Assembly: GCA_964036665.1 (NCBI GenBank)
Contig: OZ038532.1
Span: 12,170,537 to 12,234,536 of the forward strand
DNA from: Gordius sp. MW1
Lineage: Eukaryota > Nematomorpha > Gordioida > Gordea > Gordiidae
Direction of reading: 5' to 3'
DNA: 64,000 bases
A program made the position numbers and the translations under genes. Below the pieces are notes generated by a model, which was given only the letters and a program-made list of their open reading frames with translations, had not been told where the DNA came from and made no database searches. How positions within the stretch are numbered: the first letter of the stretch is position 1; each line of letters starts with the position of its first letter. This document shows positions 29,701 to 40,066 of this stretch, piece by piece.

Positions 29701-32700
29701 TCTATTCCCCTCATCAGCACGTCCCTGAAAGAAGCCAGATATGCCACAAAAATCGACATGAGATCTGCCTTTTTCTCAATACCCCTTGACCCTTCTATCA
29801 GTCACCTGTTTGGATTCAAAATTGGGAGACGAAAATTCTGCTACAACGTTTTACCCATGGGGGCAAGCTTCTCACCCTTCGTTCTACAACAAATCATGTT
29901 GGACTTGTGCGCTAAATCAATTCAAACCTGTAGGTATAATGTATACCTGGACGACATCCTGATATACGGTCCGACATATGAGATAGTACGCGACAACACG
30001 AAATCTTTCCAGAGAATGTGCGCTAAATGGAATCTCTCCATTAACAACGCCAAATCAATACTTACACCGGTACAAGAGCTGTCTTACCTGGGGATAGACA
30101 TCAATCTAGCCGACATCACCTGAACATAAACGAGGTGTTCCGGCACATTGGTTGGAGCGGGTGGCGACGTTATAAAGGGCGGATCGGGCTCCTCTATCTC
30201 CGGACCATTGTCAGGGGAGATCGTATTCATGGCGAGATTCCTGGCTCTCGAGATGTTAGTTAGCCAGCCAGGAATCCGTTCGTCCCCCACTGACCTCGGC
30301 GGGTATACACCGCTGCCGAGGGTCGTCGCCACCTTCCTGACGTACTCCCTACGCCCTATCCTCAGGCGCCCCTTTCTTTCTTGGCGGGGGCGCCCTTCTT
30401 GGATTTTGAGGCCTACCAGTCTGACGAAAGGAATTTGATTGAGCCGAATACTCCATTCGTGGGCGAAGGTAGCTCTTGTACGTATTGACCGGTTCTGTGT
30501 ATATACCTATTCGTTCGGCCCAGTCTCTAAATTTTCCTGTCACTGCCTGCCATCCATAGTACGTGGCTAAGGCCAGAGTTTTGACGCGATCCGAGAACTT
30601 ATCTATCGTATCCTCGAAACAATCAATTGATTCTCCTAATGACAATAGGAATTCTGCCTCGTGACGTTGGTAGGGGGGAATCGACGGGTTCTTGTCACAG
30701 GCTTCTTTCAGGACCTTCAGTCTCTTTTTAGTTCTATGTTGGTTGGTTCGTTTGCTGGGGCAACCTTGGCCTTTTCTATTTCGATGATCCTTTTTGATTC
30801 CGCATCGGTGAGCATATGCATTTTGGCCGGTTGAACGCTCGGTCCCCAATGAGCCATCTGCTGACTCATAAATATGCGACGAGGATGGTCTGCGGCGCTC
30901 GGTCTTGTTTCTCGTAGCTTAGGTCCAGGCAAGCGTGATTCCAACAATGCCTCCACACGGTTGATTTTAGAAGCCCATCCGGCAATCAAAGAATTCAGCT
31001 GATAAGCGGACGGTATCGATTCCTTTTTAGGCGATTTTAGAGGTGATATAATCGCTTCCGTCATTACCTCTGATTCCGTAGAACCTTTTTTCGTTTGGCC
31101 AGGGGGAATATAATTATTGAGGAAAGAGGTATGCGAGAACATATCGGACATGGGAAGGATAGTTTGGACAGTGGGCATAGTGGACATACCAGGGGTTACA
31201 AAGGTAAGAGTAGTCATGACCAAGTCTTTCTTTGCTCTTGGCATAAGAAGGGGAAGGGAGTCAGGGGTAAATAGTAGTTCTTCACATAAATTAAGGGTGT
31301 TATCAAAGCTGGCGCAAAAACGGTTAGCGACTGCTGCATTCGCATAGCTTACATATTTATTATGCCTCATTAGCAAGCAGAAAATAATTTTGTTTATAAC
31401 GTACGATAAAAGTCAGAATAAGTATGCACAAGAGTTTAAGTATTAACCTAAAAATAAGCTGAATACACTAACATAAATTTCTTTAAACTATGAATATATG
31501 ATGTTAAATTATAAAATTTCCTTTCTTCCTTATAATAATTCTTCTTTATAACCATTGTTTAATTTTAATAAAATTTGGTTTTGAGTAAGAAATTTTTAAA
31601 AATGCATAAAATTTTAACAAAAAATTATATTATTAACATGATCGTACTTTTCAGGACTAGCTTGCATATAATCAATGTTAAACACTATATTACCAATTAA
31701 GATTACCAATAATTTTAAAAAATAGAGACTTTGCCAAAGGTTAACTTAGCTGGGTAGAGCCAATGAATTATAAAAATATTTTTTTAGATATGTATTTGTA
31801 TACATATACAGGAGAATGACAAAAACTTTCTTTACAAATTGGTAATGTATGCACAATATACAAATAAAATAGCAAAGTTGAAAAATAATTTTAGAAATAA
31901 TGACTTTCATATTAAACCTTAAAATAAGATAAAATTAATTTATAAACAAAAATTCAAAAGTAAATTCAAAGATTGAAACATCAAACACAAAAGGAAATAA
32001 AATAAAAAGATTACATAAGGCCCAAAAAATAATTTAAACGTACCTTTGAGTATAAAATTAGATATTAAATATAGAGTTATTGGTAATGCAAAACTTGAAT
32101 TCATACAAAATATATATCAAAATTTTTCATGTGATTGAAAATAATCATTACCTTAGCATAATAACCCTTGCTTATAACAAACAGAGATGATATAAATCCC
32201 TCATAGATATTAAAAAAATCCATTAATGCTTCAATATCATTATAAAGGGGTATAGAGTAATCTTTCAACAATATATCCTAGACAGCAGTTTAAAATCATA
32301 AAATTTTTTTTTCACTTTTGAATAAGAAGGGCACTCCATAGAAGCAATATCAGTGTCCAAAGGGTAAAAATGAAGGGCAAAATTATGATTAGATTTAAAA
32401 TAGGTGTAAATTCCTAAATCCTAGTTGTTATAATTTTTAAGGCTAGTACCATACTTTTAATTTGTATTCACATAAAATTGTTAACTTAGGCAACCAAATA
32501 ACATGTAATTCGCTTTGGTGTTGATTTTGGTTTGATAATGCCCTAATATAATTCATATATACAAAAAATATTAAGAATACCCATTGAGAAGATTATGTAA
32601 GCATAGAACGTTTTTCACCACTGATCTTATAATAAATATAATGTGATGATTGGCATCAAATATTATGTTCTGATCCTCAAGTTGAAACATATGAATTACA

Positions 32701-32932
32701 TTATTATCCTAGAAATATATTTTTTCAACAAGTTATTACTTTAAGAGCACTATAATCTACAATTAAGCCAATAGGTCCAATGAGATGACTATCCCATATT
32801 ACAGTCTAAAAATTAAAGAATGTGATCAATTTATAATACTTTCGGACCATTAAATAATGTAAGTAAATCCAATATCTCTTTTTTATAATAATTTTTTAAA
32901 ATATTAGTATCAATATCACCAGATATATGCAT
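23703..32932 (-). CDS. VPS33A: VPS33A, Sec1/Munc18 subunit of HOPS/CORVET, 15 exons
   Basis: SM protein that chaperones SNARE assembly for late endosome, lysosome and autophagosome fusion. Exons, 5' to 3': 32932-32840 (start [12 protein letters not shown]), 32805-32740 ([20 protein letters not shown]), 32708-32581, 32542-32455 ([16 protein letters not shown]), 32277-32152, 27544-27358 ([20 protein letters not shown]), 26827-26616 ([15 protein letters not shown]), 26268-26178 ([15 protein letters not shown]), 25765-25694, 25367-25288 ([16 protein letters not shown]), 25246-25160 ([20 protein letters not shown]), 25118-24978, 24736-24457 ([19 protein letters not shown]), 23979-23827 ([18 protein letters not shown]), 23788-23703 (stop TGA). 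Phases agree throughout and give 629 residues (vertebrate 596). Choice of VPS33A over VPS33B rests on recalled similarity along the length. The block equal to vertebrate LMTLQALYGTIPQIFGKG was not found between the fifth and sixth exons. Confidence 0.95.
25800..26160. repeat. Degenerate repeat with a ~25-bp inverted pair in a VPS33A intron
   Basis: GAAAACTACTGGACCGATTT at about 25990 is repeated in inverse at about 26067-26092 (AAATCGGTCTGGTAGTTTTC), with a ~50-nt spacer, next to a GGTGAACCCGGCAAACGTTG segment and a (TATACACA) tail. ACTACTGGACCGATTT-like strings occur in old arthropod and nematode retroelement or Helitron debris, but I cannot assign a class. Confidence 0.5.
27165..27300. mobile_element. 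MITE-like fragment with GGCTAGGCCCAT end
   Basis: Shares the order AAATGATCATTTTTTGAAAT, TTTTAGCC, ATAAATTTCAA, GGGGG, CCCCTCCCTGCCCCCC and GGCTAGGCCCAT with the better copies at 50297-50453 and 55779-55921. The left terminal repeat is lost. It lies in a VPS33A intron. Confidence 0.6.
27720..28015. mobile_element. Rearranged gypsy pol fragment, halves in opposite orientation
   Basis: 27722-27903 matches 59137-59330 on the + strand (AAAATTTGTAGTTT, GGCATCGC, GAAGTACCCCGTTTTAT, GGGCAAAGGCA). The rest, 27904-28015, matches the upstream part of the same element but inverted: on the - strand it reads [18 protein letters not shown], equal to the protease-end frame at 59040-59110. The inversion point is near 27903. 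It is an old fragment in a VPS33A intron. Confidence 0.65.
28060..28205. repeat. CGGGTC/GACCCG palindromic cluster, probable hAT end
   Basis: TAGAGAATTACACGGGTGACC is followed by ACCCGAAACCCGACCCGAAA and then by inverted CTTTCGGGTCGGGTCGGGT copies. Dense CGGGTC direct and inverted repeats beside a TAGAG terminus are common at the ends of hAT transposons. The other end is not visible, so this may be a truncated element. Confidence 0.45.
28644..29640 (+). pseudogene. Decayed + strand gag-like region and linker of the DIRS/LTR-type element
   Basis: The gag-like part carries a stop and frameshifts near 28700-28790 when compared with the - strand copy. The frame 29047-29463 continues with acidic, proline-rich text ([20 protein letters not shown]) that both copies share, and another frame (29279-29644) leads toward the RT with PKGDGS at its end. 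No zinc knuckle is visible. Confidence 0.55.
29640..30123 (+). pseudogene. Reverse transcriptase fragment with YLDD box
   Basis: Reads [50 protein letters not shown], the catalytic [10 protein letters not shown] at about 29944-29973, and [16 protein letters not shown]. The order is RT motifs A (KIDMRSAFF), B ([10 protein letters not shown]), C (YLDD) and the LG motif. The SPFVLQ and LTPVQ spacing recalls DIRS-like rather than Ty3 RTs, but class is uncertain. An in-frame stop at 29642 separates it from the upstream frame, and RNase H and recombinase or integrase are absent. Confidence 0.75.
30129..31376 (-). pseudogene. Open gag-like region of the inverted copy
   Basis: Two overlapping frames, 31376-30717 (about 219 residues, [20 protein letters not shown] start) and 30849-30349 (about 166 residues), are joined by a frameshift; a third frame 30332-30084 continues the shared text. 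The predicted protein is helical and basic at the end ([15 protein letters not shown]). I do not recognise a domain; placement beside an RT suggests a structural or nucleic-acid-binding ORF1. Confidence 0.5.
31400..32040. other. AT-rich VPS33A intron sequence
   Basis: Very AT-rich with no recognisable exon or repeat on either strand. This is where the missing VPS33A segment was sought without success. Confidence 0.5.
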
Positions 32933-35829
32933 ATTTTAATATATTAAATATAAAATAAAATTTGAAAATTTAAAACCAGCTTAAATTTAATACTTGAGCC
33001 GTTTGGGTACATTTGTGAATATTCGCCCATAGACTAATAATACCAGTATATGTAATGTATTCGCCACCTTTTATTAAATAAGGGTAGAAGAAGAGTGAGG
33101 AGAAAAGGGGGAGACGGTTCTCATTGAAAAACCCAAGCTCCCATTGCAACCAAAATAAAATATTAATTTCAAAATTGTTACGTTGTGTCAAATTAACTTA
33201 CTTGTAAGTAATTATTTCTTTATTTAATTTTAGCACAAAATTATAAATCTACAATAATTTATATAGTGTTTTTTTTGCCTGGCATAAAAAAATTAAACAA
33301 TAATTTACAAAGAATTCAACTTCTATGAAAGCAAATTTTTTTTTAAATAAATGCTTTTATAGATTGTTAATTTTGAAGGCCTTATTTTTTTCAAGAAAGA
33401 TTTAATTGTGCGACATTAATATTTTAGGTCTATTTACAGCTTTAAAATTAAAAACATATTAGCCAACTCTATTAACCTAAATTGCCGAATTTTATATTAA
33501 GTGCTTTGTTGGTATGCAAAGTGTAAATTTATTATAATTTATAAGGTATCCTAAATGTCACAGAAAATTTATCACAAATTCGAGCCATTAAAATAATATT
33601 TATGATCTTAAACTTTTATTACATGTGGAATATTTACCCTTTTAATCACTGTATATTATTTTTAACTTCTATAATGCACAGAATTATTAGTATTTTATAG
33701 CAATATCTGTCAGAACACTCATATATAAATTTGCTAGATTTAAAGTCGCAAATAAAAAATATTAGCACATTAGTATCATGAAATGCTATTTCCAAATCCT
33801 TAAATATTTATGTCATTCTAAACTGTTTCATTTTTATAAATTTGGTGAAGTAAAATATTTTGCCCAAACTACACTTAAATAGAAGATAACCAGGCTATTT
33901 TCAATAATTGTTTTCAATTTTTTAGCCTTGATAAGGAAAGTGTTTGTATTTCAATATTATTGTCTTTGAATAATCAATCTTCCTACTACGTCAATTATAT
34001 CATTAAAATACTTTATATAAATAAAGTAAATGGTTTGAAGGATTTAAAAGTTTGCAAAAACTCCTCTACCCTTTAGTTAACAAAAGTTAAACTCTCAAAT
34101 AGTTGGAATAAATTAGAGTTCTATGTATTGCAAGTATATTGCATATATTTTACAATTTATCTAATAAACCATGAAAAGAATTAGGTCGACATTATTTTGT
34201 CCTGGGCATACAGAATTAACATTACCTTTTAAACTATTTAGAGAAAATGATCCATAATCTGTAGAATGTTCAGAAAAATTTTATCAAGCTATAATTCAAA
34301 ATTCCTTCAGTCATTCCCTGATGTTCAAAATAGGTGTTAATTGCTATGCAATTTATGGGCTCGCTTTTGGTTTTCCTGTCATTCCCTGTCGAGTGCAACC
34401 ATAGATTAGATAGACTGCTCATGCCATATGTTTTTTATGGTTAGATGTGTGTCAAATTTTCCTCCATTTTGAAGATAGCAACTGGTGTATTTTAACCATG
34501 TAATTTTGCCCTATAACAGTCAATTTACCTTCCTCACTAGTTTAATTAAAGCGAACGTCAATAAATTAATATTATACAAAATATTAATGGCGCTATATTA
34601 TTAAACAAACTTTAATCGCAGTTTTTACATTTTTAATTTTTATGTATAGTTTAAATGATATTTATTTTAAAATTCTGTTTTTGAAATCTACCCAATTCAA
34701 TATTTTTTATTTACCTTTTTAAGATTATTTCATTTACGAAAATTACTAATTCTATATGATCACCACTTTAACATGTTAACATCAAAATGGTGGAAAAAAG
34801 GGTACACATTTTGTGCTTTGATGAGCAGTCTATTTAGTTTATGTGTGCAACTTGTAATTTTTGCATAATAGCCGTGGTAACATATACAGGTTTTTAATGG
34901 CTGTGGACTTATACTAAGGCTTTTATTCTGTTTTCGCAAATAGACTAATTAATGACCGCTGGTTGTCTTTAATTTTTTTGTCCTCGCCCGAGCCTAATAT
35001 CCATTATTGTTGTTGTGCCCGACTGATTACCTTTATACATAACTTCTTTTGGCAACCTTTTTATGTTGTTTCTATATATAGGATGATTGCAAAACTGGAA
35101 ATAAATCCCTGCAAAGTAATGCTGACCGTTGCTTACTTCTACATTATTTGACCCCGGCCAAAAGCCAATATTCTGGTTAATTGTTATTTATATTTGCAGC
35201 TTAGTGAATTTCTTTTGACAATTTGTCAAGGTTGTTCCTTTGTAGCGAAGCGAATGATTGCGAAACTGGCTAAATAATTCCCTGCAAATTAATGATTTCT
35301 ACCTTATATGACCCCGGCAAAATCTATTTTCGTTGTGCCTGCACGTTTTGGCATTTTTGGTATCTTAGCTTCAAATGTACAAAAAATAAATTTTTTGGGT
35401 TGAAAATAAATAATATAATTTTACCATCTAGATTTGCCCCCCCCCCCTTCTTTTTACCCTCTCGCAAAAAAAAGACTTGTTCTTTTGTACTGATATGCCT
35501 ATGCTACGTCAAATTGACGTAATATTTCGTCGTGATTACTACTGCGATCGCTTGTTTTGATTAAGCCATCCGGAGTCCGATAACCTATGGCAACAAATCT
35601 TTCCCACTTCTCATCGCACCTCCTTACATGGGCCTCCTCCACTGATATGAGTTGAAATTTCGGTGAGGGCAAATTTTTTTGAAGTCTAATTAAACCCCTG
35701 TTGCATTTGCCTCATTTAACCTGCATTTTAAAATTTCCGCCCCTTCCCCCCCCCCTTTGAGGGGCTTTTGCCTCCACTAATATGAGTCTGAACCTCCGTT
35801 TTGTTATTAACCTAAACTTTGCATAGAAA
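32933..35829. other. AT-rich intergenic DNA upstream of VPS33A
   Basis: No gene recognised. It would contain the VPS33A promoter just above 32932, but no defined element can be read. A solo left terminus of the repeat family (TTGCTATGCAATTTATGGGC) is at about 34340-34359. A ~70-bp segment (GATTGC.AAACTGG, CCCTGCAAA.TAATG, TATTTGACCCCGGC) occurs twice, at about 35082-35156 and 35254-35330. Confidence 0.55.
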
Positions 35830-36265
35830 ATATATTGTTCTTGTTAATAACATTTTTGACCGTCTGCTAGCTGCTGACCAATAAAAAATGACCACTGGCC
35901 AAAGTGTGAAACAATTTTTTTCCTATATTTTGCCCTTCTATAGTTCTATTTAGCAGTCTGCTGGCTGTTAATTTTTAGAAAAAATGAACACTAGCCAAAG
36001 TGTGAATCGAAGATTTTTTCTATATTATGCCTTTATATAATTATAGGCTATTTGGTCATTTTAAAATTCCTTGACTCCATGCTTGACCATTGCCTCCCCC
36101 TCATAGGCATTCGCGACCCTTTTCCCCTCTCTTGAGCATGACTTGCATAGCAAATGTGCTACATATATACAAAGTATATATGAGTTTTGTAAAACAATAC
36201 CCTAAAACTAGGCGCATGTACCAAAACGAAAAAAATAAACTCCAAGTCAGACCCTCGGCGCCCCT
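35830..36265 (+). mobile_element. Old, degraded repeat-family copy
   Basis: TTTTTGACCGTCTGCTAGCT, GCTGACCAATAAAAAATGAC, CACTGGCCAAAGTGTGAA, then TCATAGGCATTCGCGACCC, GACTTGCATAGCAAATGTGC and TACAAAGTATATATGAGT follow the order of the family monomer and 3' module with about one change in eight. The terminal hairpin has been lost. Confidence 0.6.
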
Positions 36266-36984
36266 GGTTTATTAACGTGTTGATATCACATTAAGGAGGG
36301 TGCGAGAAAATATTTATGTATACTGAGAATAGAAAATCTGAGGCTATTAAAGGTGCTATGTTAAATGGAAACAAATAAGTTCTGCGACTATTGTGTCCGA
36401 TTAGATAGTCAATTTCATGCTGGGGGTTACGTTATGGTACTCAAGGTATTGTTCTGTTCTTCTGCAGTACCCGTTGAGTCCTCAAGTGCATGTATGCGGT
36501 AAAATGGAGCCTTTTGGCGACTGCTGGTGTGCACTTGAGTGAGTCTAGCCTAAGGTCCATTCCCTGATACGATACGTGGGTTAGTAGAATGAACGAATGT
36601 GCGGTGTTGATCGGAAGTCCCCAAGGTGCCATTTTTGTTAGGTCTTCCGAGTAGAATTGTACCTGATACATAGTATATTAACTAGTCATTTAGATGAATA
36701 TAATATAACCTGATCATTGCTTTTTTTAGCGAAATAGCAAATGATGTTTGGAATTCGAACGAGGAGGACGAGGCACTCACCAATAGCACACCATAAAGGT
36801 AAAGCTTTTTATTTCATCCGTATGGAGTATTTTGTACCGTGGTGAGAATGCTGCTTTGAGGATGATCTTGGATGTATAAGTTGCTCTCCAGATGTTTCGC
36901 GATGAGGGTAAACGTGATATGTATAAGGGCATGGGGGAAAAATTCCTAAAAGTAGTTTCATTTTATGAAAACGTTGCTCTTTTC

Positions 36985-37110
36985 GGTCTCGACAGCAAAA
37001 TCTCGTCTCGGGTGCGATTATAAAAATCTCGATATTGCCACGTCTCGGTCTAGAAAAATTCGGTCTCGTCTCGACGAGAATTCTCGACATGTCTCGACTT
37101 TTAGAATTTT
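36985..37110. repeat. CTCGTCTCGAC-rich palindromic cluster
   Basis: Repeats of TCTCG and GTCTCG (GGTCTCGACAGC, AATCTCGTCTCGGG, CGGTCTCGTCTCGACGAGAA, CATGTCTCGAC). The same motif class is at 43215-43331, where it ends in CCGCATCACTA, suggesting ends of one hAT-like family. Confidence 0.5.
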
Positions 37111-38436
37111 TAAACTTCATACATTTTCCCCTGATTTGTTTTTAAATTATAATATATATGTCGTATATATGGATTCTCGCCTGTCGTATCCGTATATATG
37201 GATTCTCGCCTGTCGTATCCGCATATACTCGTATATATGGATTTTCTCCCCCCCCCCATGTACCCCTATACAAAAGTTACGGATTTCCCCTCCCCCCGCG
37301 CTTCTATACACAAGAGTTGTAATACCGCGTATCTCATACATACTTTACTTATTCGACCCCCCCTCTCTTTCTTTATACATTAATTGCAAGTTCGTTGATT
37401 ATTTTATTACCTAGCACTAGCGGTCAATGTGCCACATACCCCTTTAATAAAACTATCTTTAAACTTAGAACATCTGCTCCCAAGTAAAAAGTGAGACAGA
37501 TATATATTTTTATATACACTATCCCCCGCATCCCGAAATTATACAAAATAATATAGAATGTGAATGAATATACATTTTAGTTCCCAATAAAGATACATAG
37601 AAATCTCCGCAAACCATTAAAAATTTATAAAGAATATTTGAAAAATTAAGATGGCTAACGATTTTTTTATTTTAAATCTAATGAAAATGTTTAATATATC
37701 TTGTGTTACTTTACTATATATTATCAGTTTTTATATTTTATATCTGTTTTTATAATGTTTATAACTTCAAATAAAATTTAATAATATAAAAACATGTTAC
37801 TTTTACGCTTCTACGGTACTAAATTGTATATTCAGTTTTTATAGTATGAGTAGGTTAAAAAAATCAATAAAATTGTAAAGCTATCCTGTCTGCCACGACA
37901 TGCAAAATTGGTTGAATTAATAAAGGTATATAAAAATTTAGACACACTAAGTTAAGGTTCATTTATTAATTTAATCGCTAATTTGAACTGGGTGGGGCCC
38001 TTAGTTAACATCGACAAAAATAAGTACACCCTTTATATTTATGTTTCAAATGTTTGTTATAACTCTTATCGATTTATTTCTAGAGAATTTATTGCATTAT
38101 TATTATTATTATATTATCATAGAAGCCACAAAGGTGCGTGTGGAAACTTCTCGTCATTATTTATACTTAATTAATTAGATGTACACATTACAAAGTTGCT
38201 ATAGTTCAAATTAGTCACTAATTAAAATTGCCGATAAATGGCGCTAATTAGAGGTTACTTTTGATTTAATTGCTGCACTCCTAAAAGGGATTATATCTTC
38301 TTCTAATTATTATCAAACTTGCAATTTATTAATTAATTTCAAATATAAAAGTAGCATTGTTTCTAAATTCATAACATAAAATTTTGAGGGTTAATAAATT
38401 GCACCAATATAATTTTACAAGAAATACCTTTACATT
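37111..38436. other. Intergenic DNA with a short 31-bp tandem repeat
   Basis: TATATATGGATTCTCGCCTG followed by TCGTATCCG is repeated about 2.5 times at 37161-37245. The rest is AT-rich, with no coding segment recognised. Confidence 0.5.
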
Positions 38437-38438
38437 TA

Positions 38439-39700
38439 CAGCGTTTCTCTATTTGTTTGAACATCTTAACTCCCCTCCCGCACACTAGTAGGAGAGAAAA
38501 GGGTGATCAATCTTTTAAAAAAGAACGCCCTTTCTCTCTCCTTCCTTCGCGTGCAACTTACTGCTTCCCTGACCATTTACATGCCTTCGCCACTCTTACA
38601 TTATTGTTTGCCCTTTTTTATAATTTTTTGTTTTTCGTCTAAAATTTGACGTTTTTTTGCTGTTTTTTTAATAAGGCACTAACAATTAAAATATTTATGA
38701 AACTATTAGGTAAAATAACCTCTTAATTTACATATTACAAATATTGGAATGTATAACTTTATTGTAAAAAATATAATACAAGTCAAAAAAATACAAATAC
38801 ACGTACAAATTACTAATTAATATTTTCATTATTTAAACATGGATCAATATATTGTATATACTGAAATTACCTGGGATTTAAAATTTTTCACTAGTGACAA
38901 TAAATAACTTTCATTTGAGGTTCACCTTTTCTTACGATAAATTTTAACTTACTGACAACCTCTTCTATTGGATGGGGAATATGGGGGCAGGTATAGGGCT
39001 TTATGCCCAAAAGCCGATAATGTATTCTTCACAATTTGTGAATGATGAAATGGAACATTATCCATTACAATTACACAATTTTGAATATTCCTAGTCGCTA
39101 ACTCTTGGAATAATTCTGTTAAAAAATCATTAAATTTTTGGCTGTTACATATTAATATGTATTGTCACTAGTGGAAAATTCTAAATCCCAGGTAATTTCA
39201 CATATAGTTTACATATATGTATATACAATATTTTTAGATTAGTTCTGAAAATTGTCAAAATTATTTTAACCATGTAAAACAATATATTGATCCATGTTTA
39301 AATAATGAAAATATTAATTACTAATTTGTACGTGTATTTGTATTTTTTTGACTTGTACTATAATTTTATACAGTAAAGTTATACATTCCAATATTTGTAA
39401 TATGTAAATTAAGAAGTGATTTTACCTAATAGTTTCATAAATATTTTAATTGTTAGTGCCTTATTAAAAAAACAGCAAAAAAACGACAAATTTTAGACGA
39501 AAAACAAAAATTATAAAAAAGGGCAAACAATAATGTAAGAGTGGCGAAGGCATGTAAATGGTCAGGGAAGGAGTAAGTTGCACCCGAAGGAAGGAGAGAG
39601 AAAGGGCGTTCTTTATTAAAAGCTTTGATTGATCACTCTTTTCTCTCCTACTAGTGTGCGGGAGGGGAGTTAAGATGTTCAAACAAATAGAGAAACGCTG
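38439..39700. mobile_element. Tc1/mariner-type element with ~470-540-bp inverted arms
   Basis: Both ends read CAGCGTTTCTCTATTTGTTT in inverse and are flanked by TA (38437-38438 and 39701-39702), the Tc1/mariner target. The inverted arms run from 38439 to about 38905 and from about 39160 to 39700. The middle ~250 bp encodes, on -, a DDE transposase piece. Length 1,262 bp is normal for the superfamily, but arms this long mean much of the transposase has been replaced by inverted sequence. Confidence 0.88.
38880..39155 (-). pseudogene. DDE (Tc1/mariner-like) transposase fragment
   Basis: Reads LFQELATRNIQNCVIVMDNV, PFHHS and LYLPPYSP, the block around the second catalytic aspartate (MDN) of Tc1/mariner-type transposases. 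A frameshift then moves the reading to HPIEEVVSKLKF, which holds the usual NPIE-region acidic residue. The first aspartate region is not present in the element, so the copy cannot encode a working enzyme. Confidence 0.8.
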
Positions 39701-40066
39701 TAAAAGTAAACCATTTTATAATATTGTAAACCCATATATTATGTCCCAAAATATATACTTTTATTATTTTAAATTAGTGCTGTAAACATTGGTAAAAAAA
39801 TCGAACGCGTTCGCGTTCAGGGTTCATTGTCAAAAATCGAACGCGTTCACGTTCACGTTCGTTTAAAAAAAAAGAACGCGTTCACGTTCGTGGATGCGTT
39901 CAAGAACGTTCAAAATTTTATGATAAATTTTTTAACATTTAATTTAAGATAAATAAATGTCTTCTATTTTTTAATACAATAAATAGCCATGATAAAAAAT
40001 GATAGTTTTATTTCGACAATATAATTATAAATCAATATAATTTAATAGAGCGAATATAAAGATTAT

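Larger units (their letters stand above)
28644..31376. mobile_element. DIRS/LTR-type element with head-to-head gag duplication
   Basis: A ~600-bp gag-like segment occurs twice in opposite orientation: 28644-29250 on + and 30728-30129 on -. The translations agree over [46 protein letters not shown] and [13 protein letters not shown]. The + copy has frameshifts and stops; the - copy is open and extends to an N-terminus at 31376. A reverse transcriptase lies between them on +. The join of RT end and the inverted gag is sharp at about 30124. The element sits in the VPS33A intron where a conserved exon is missing. Confidence 0.7.

Noticed and set aside
32044..32093. Candidate exon for the missing VPS33A block (good GTACGT donor)
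   Set aside because: In the required phase it contains a stop codon.
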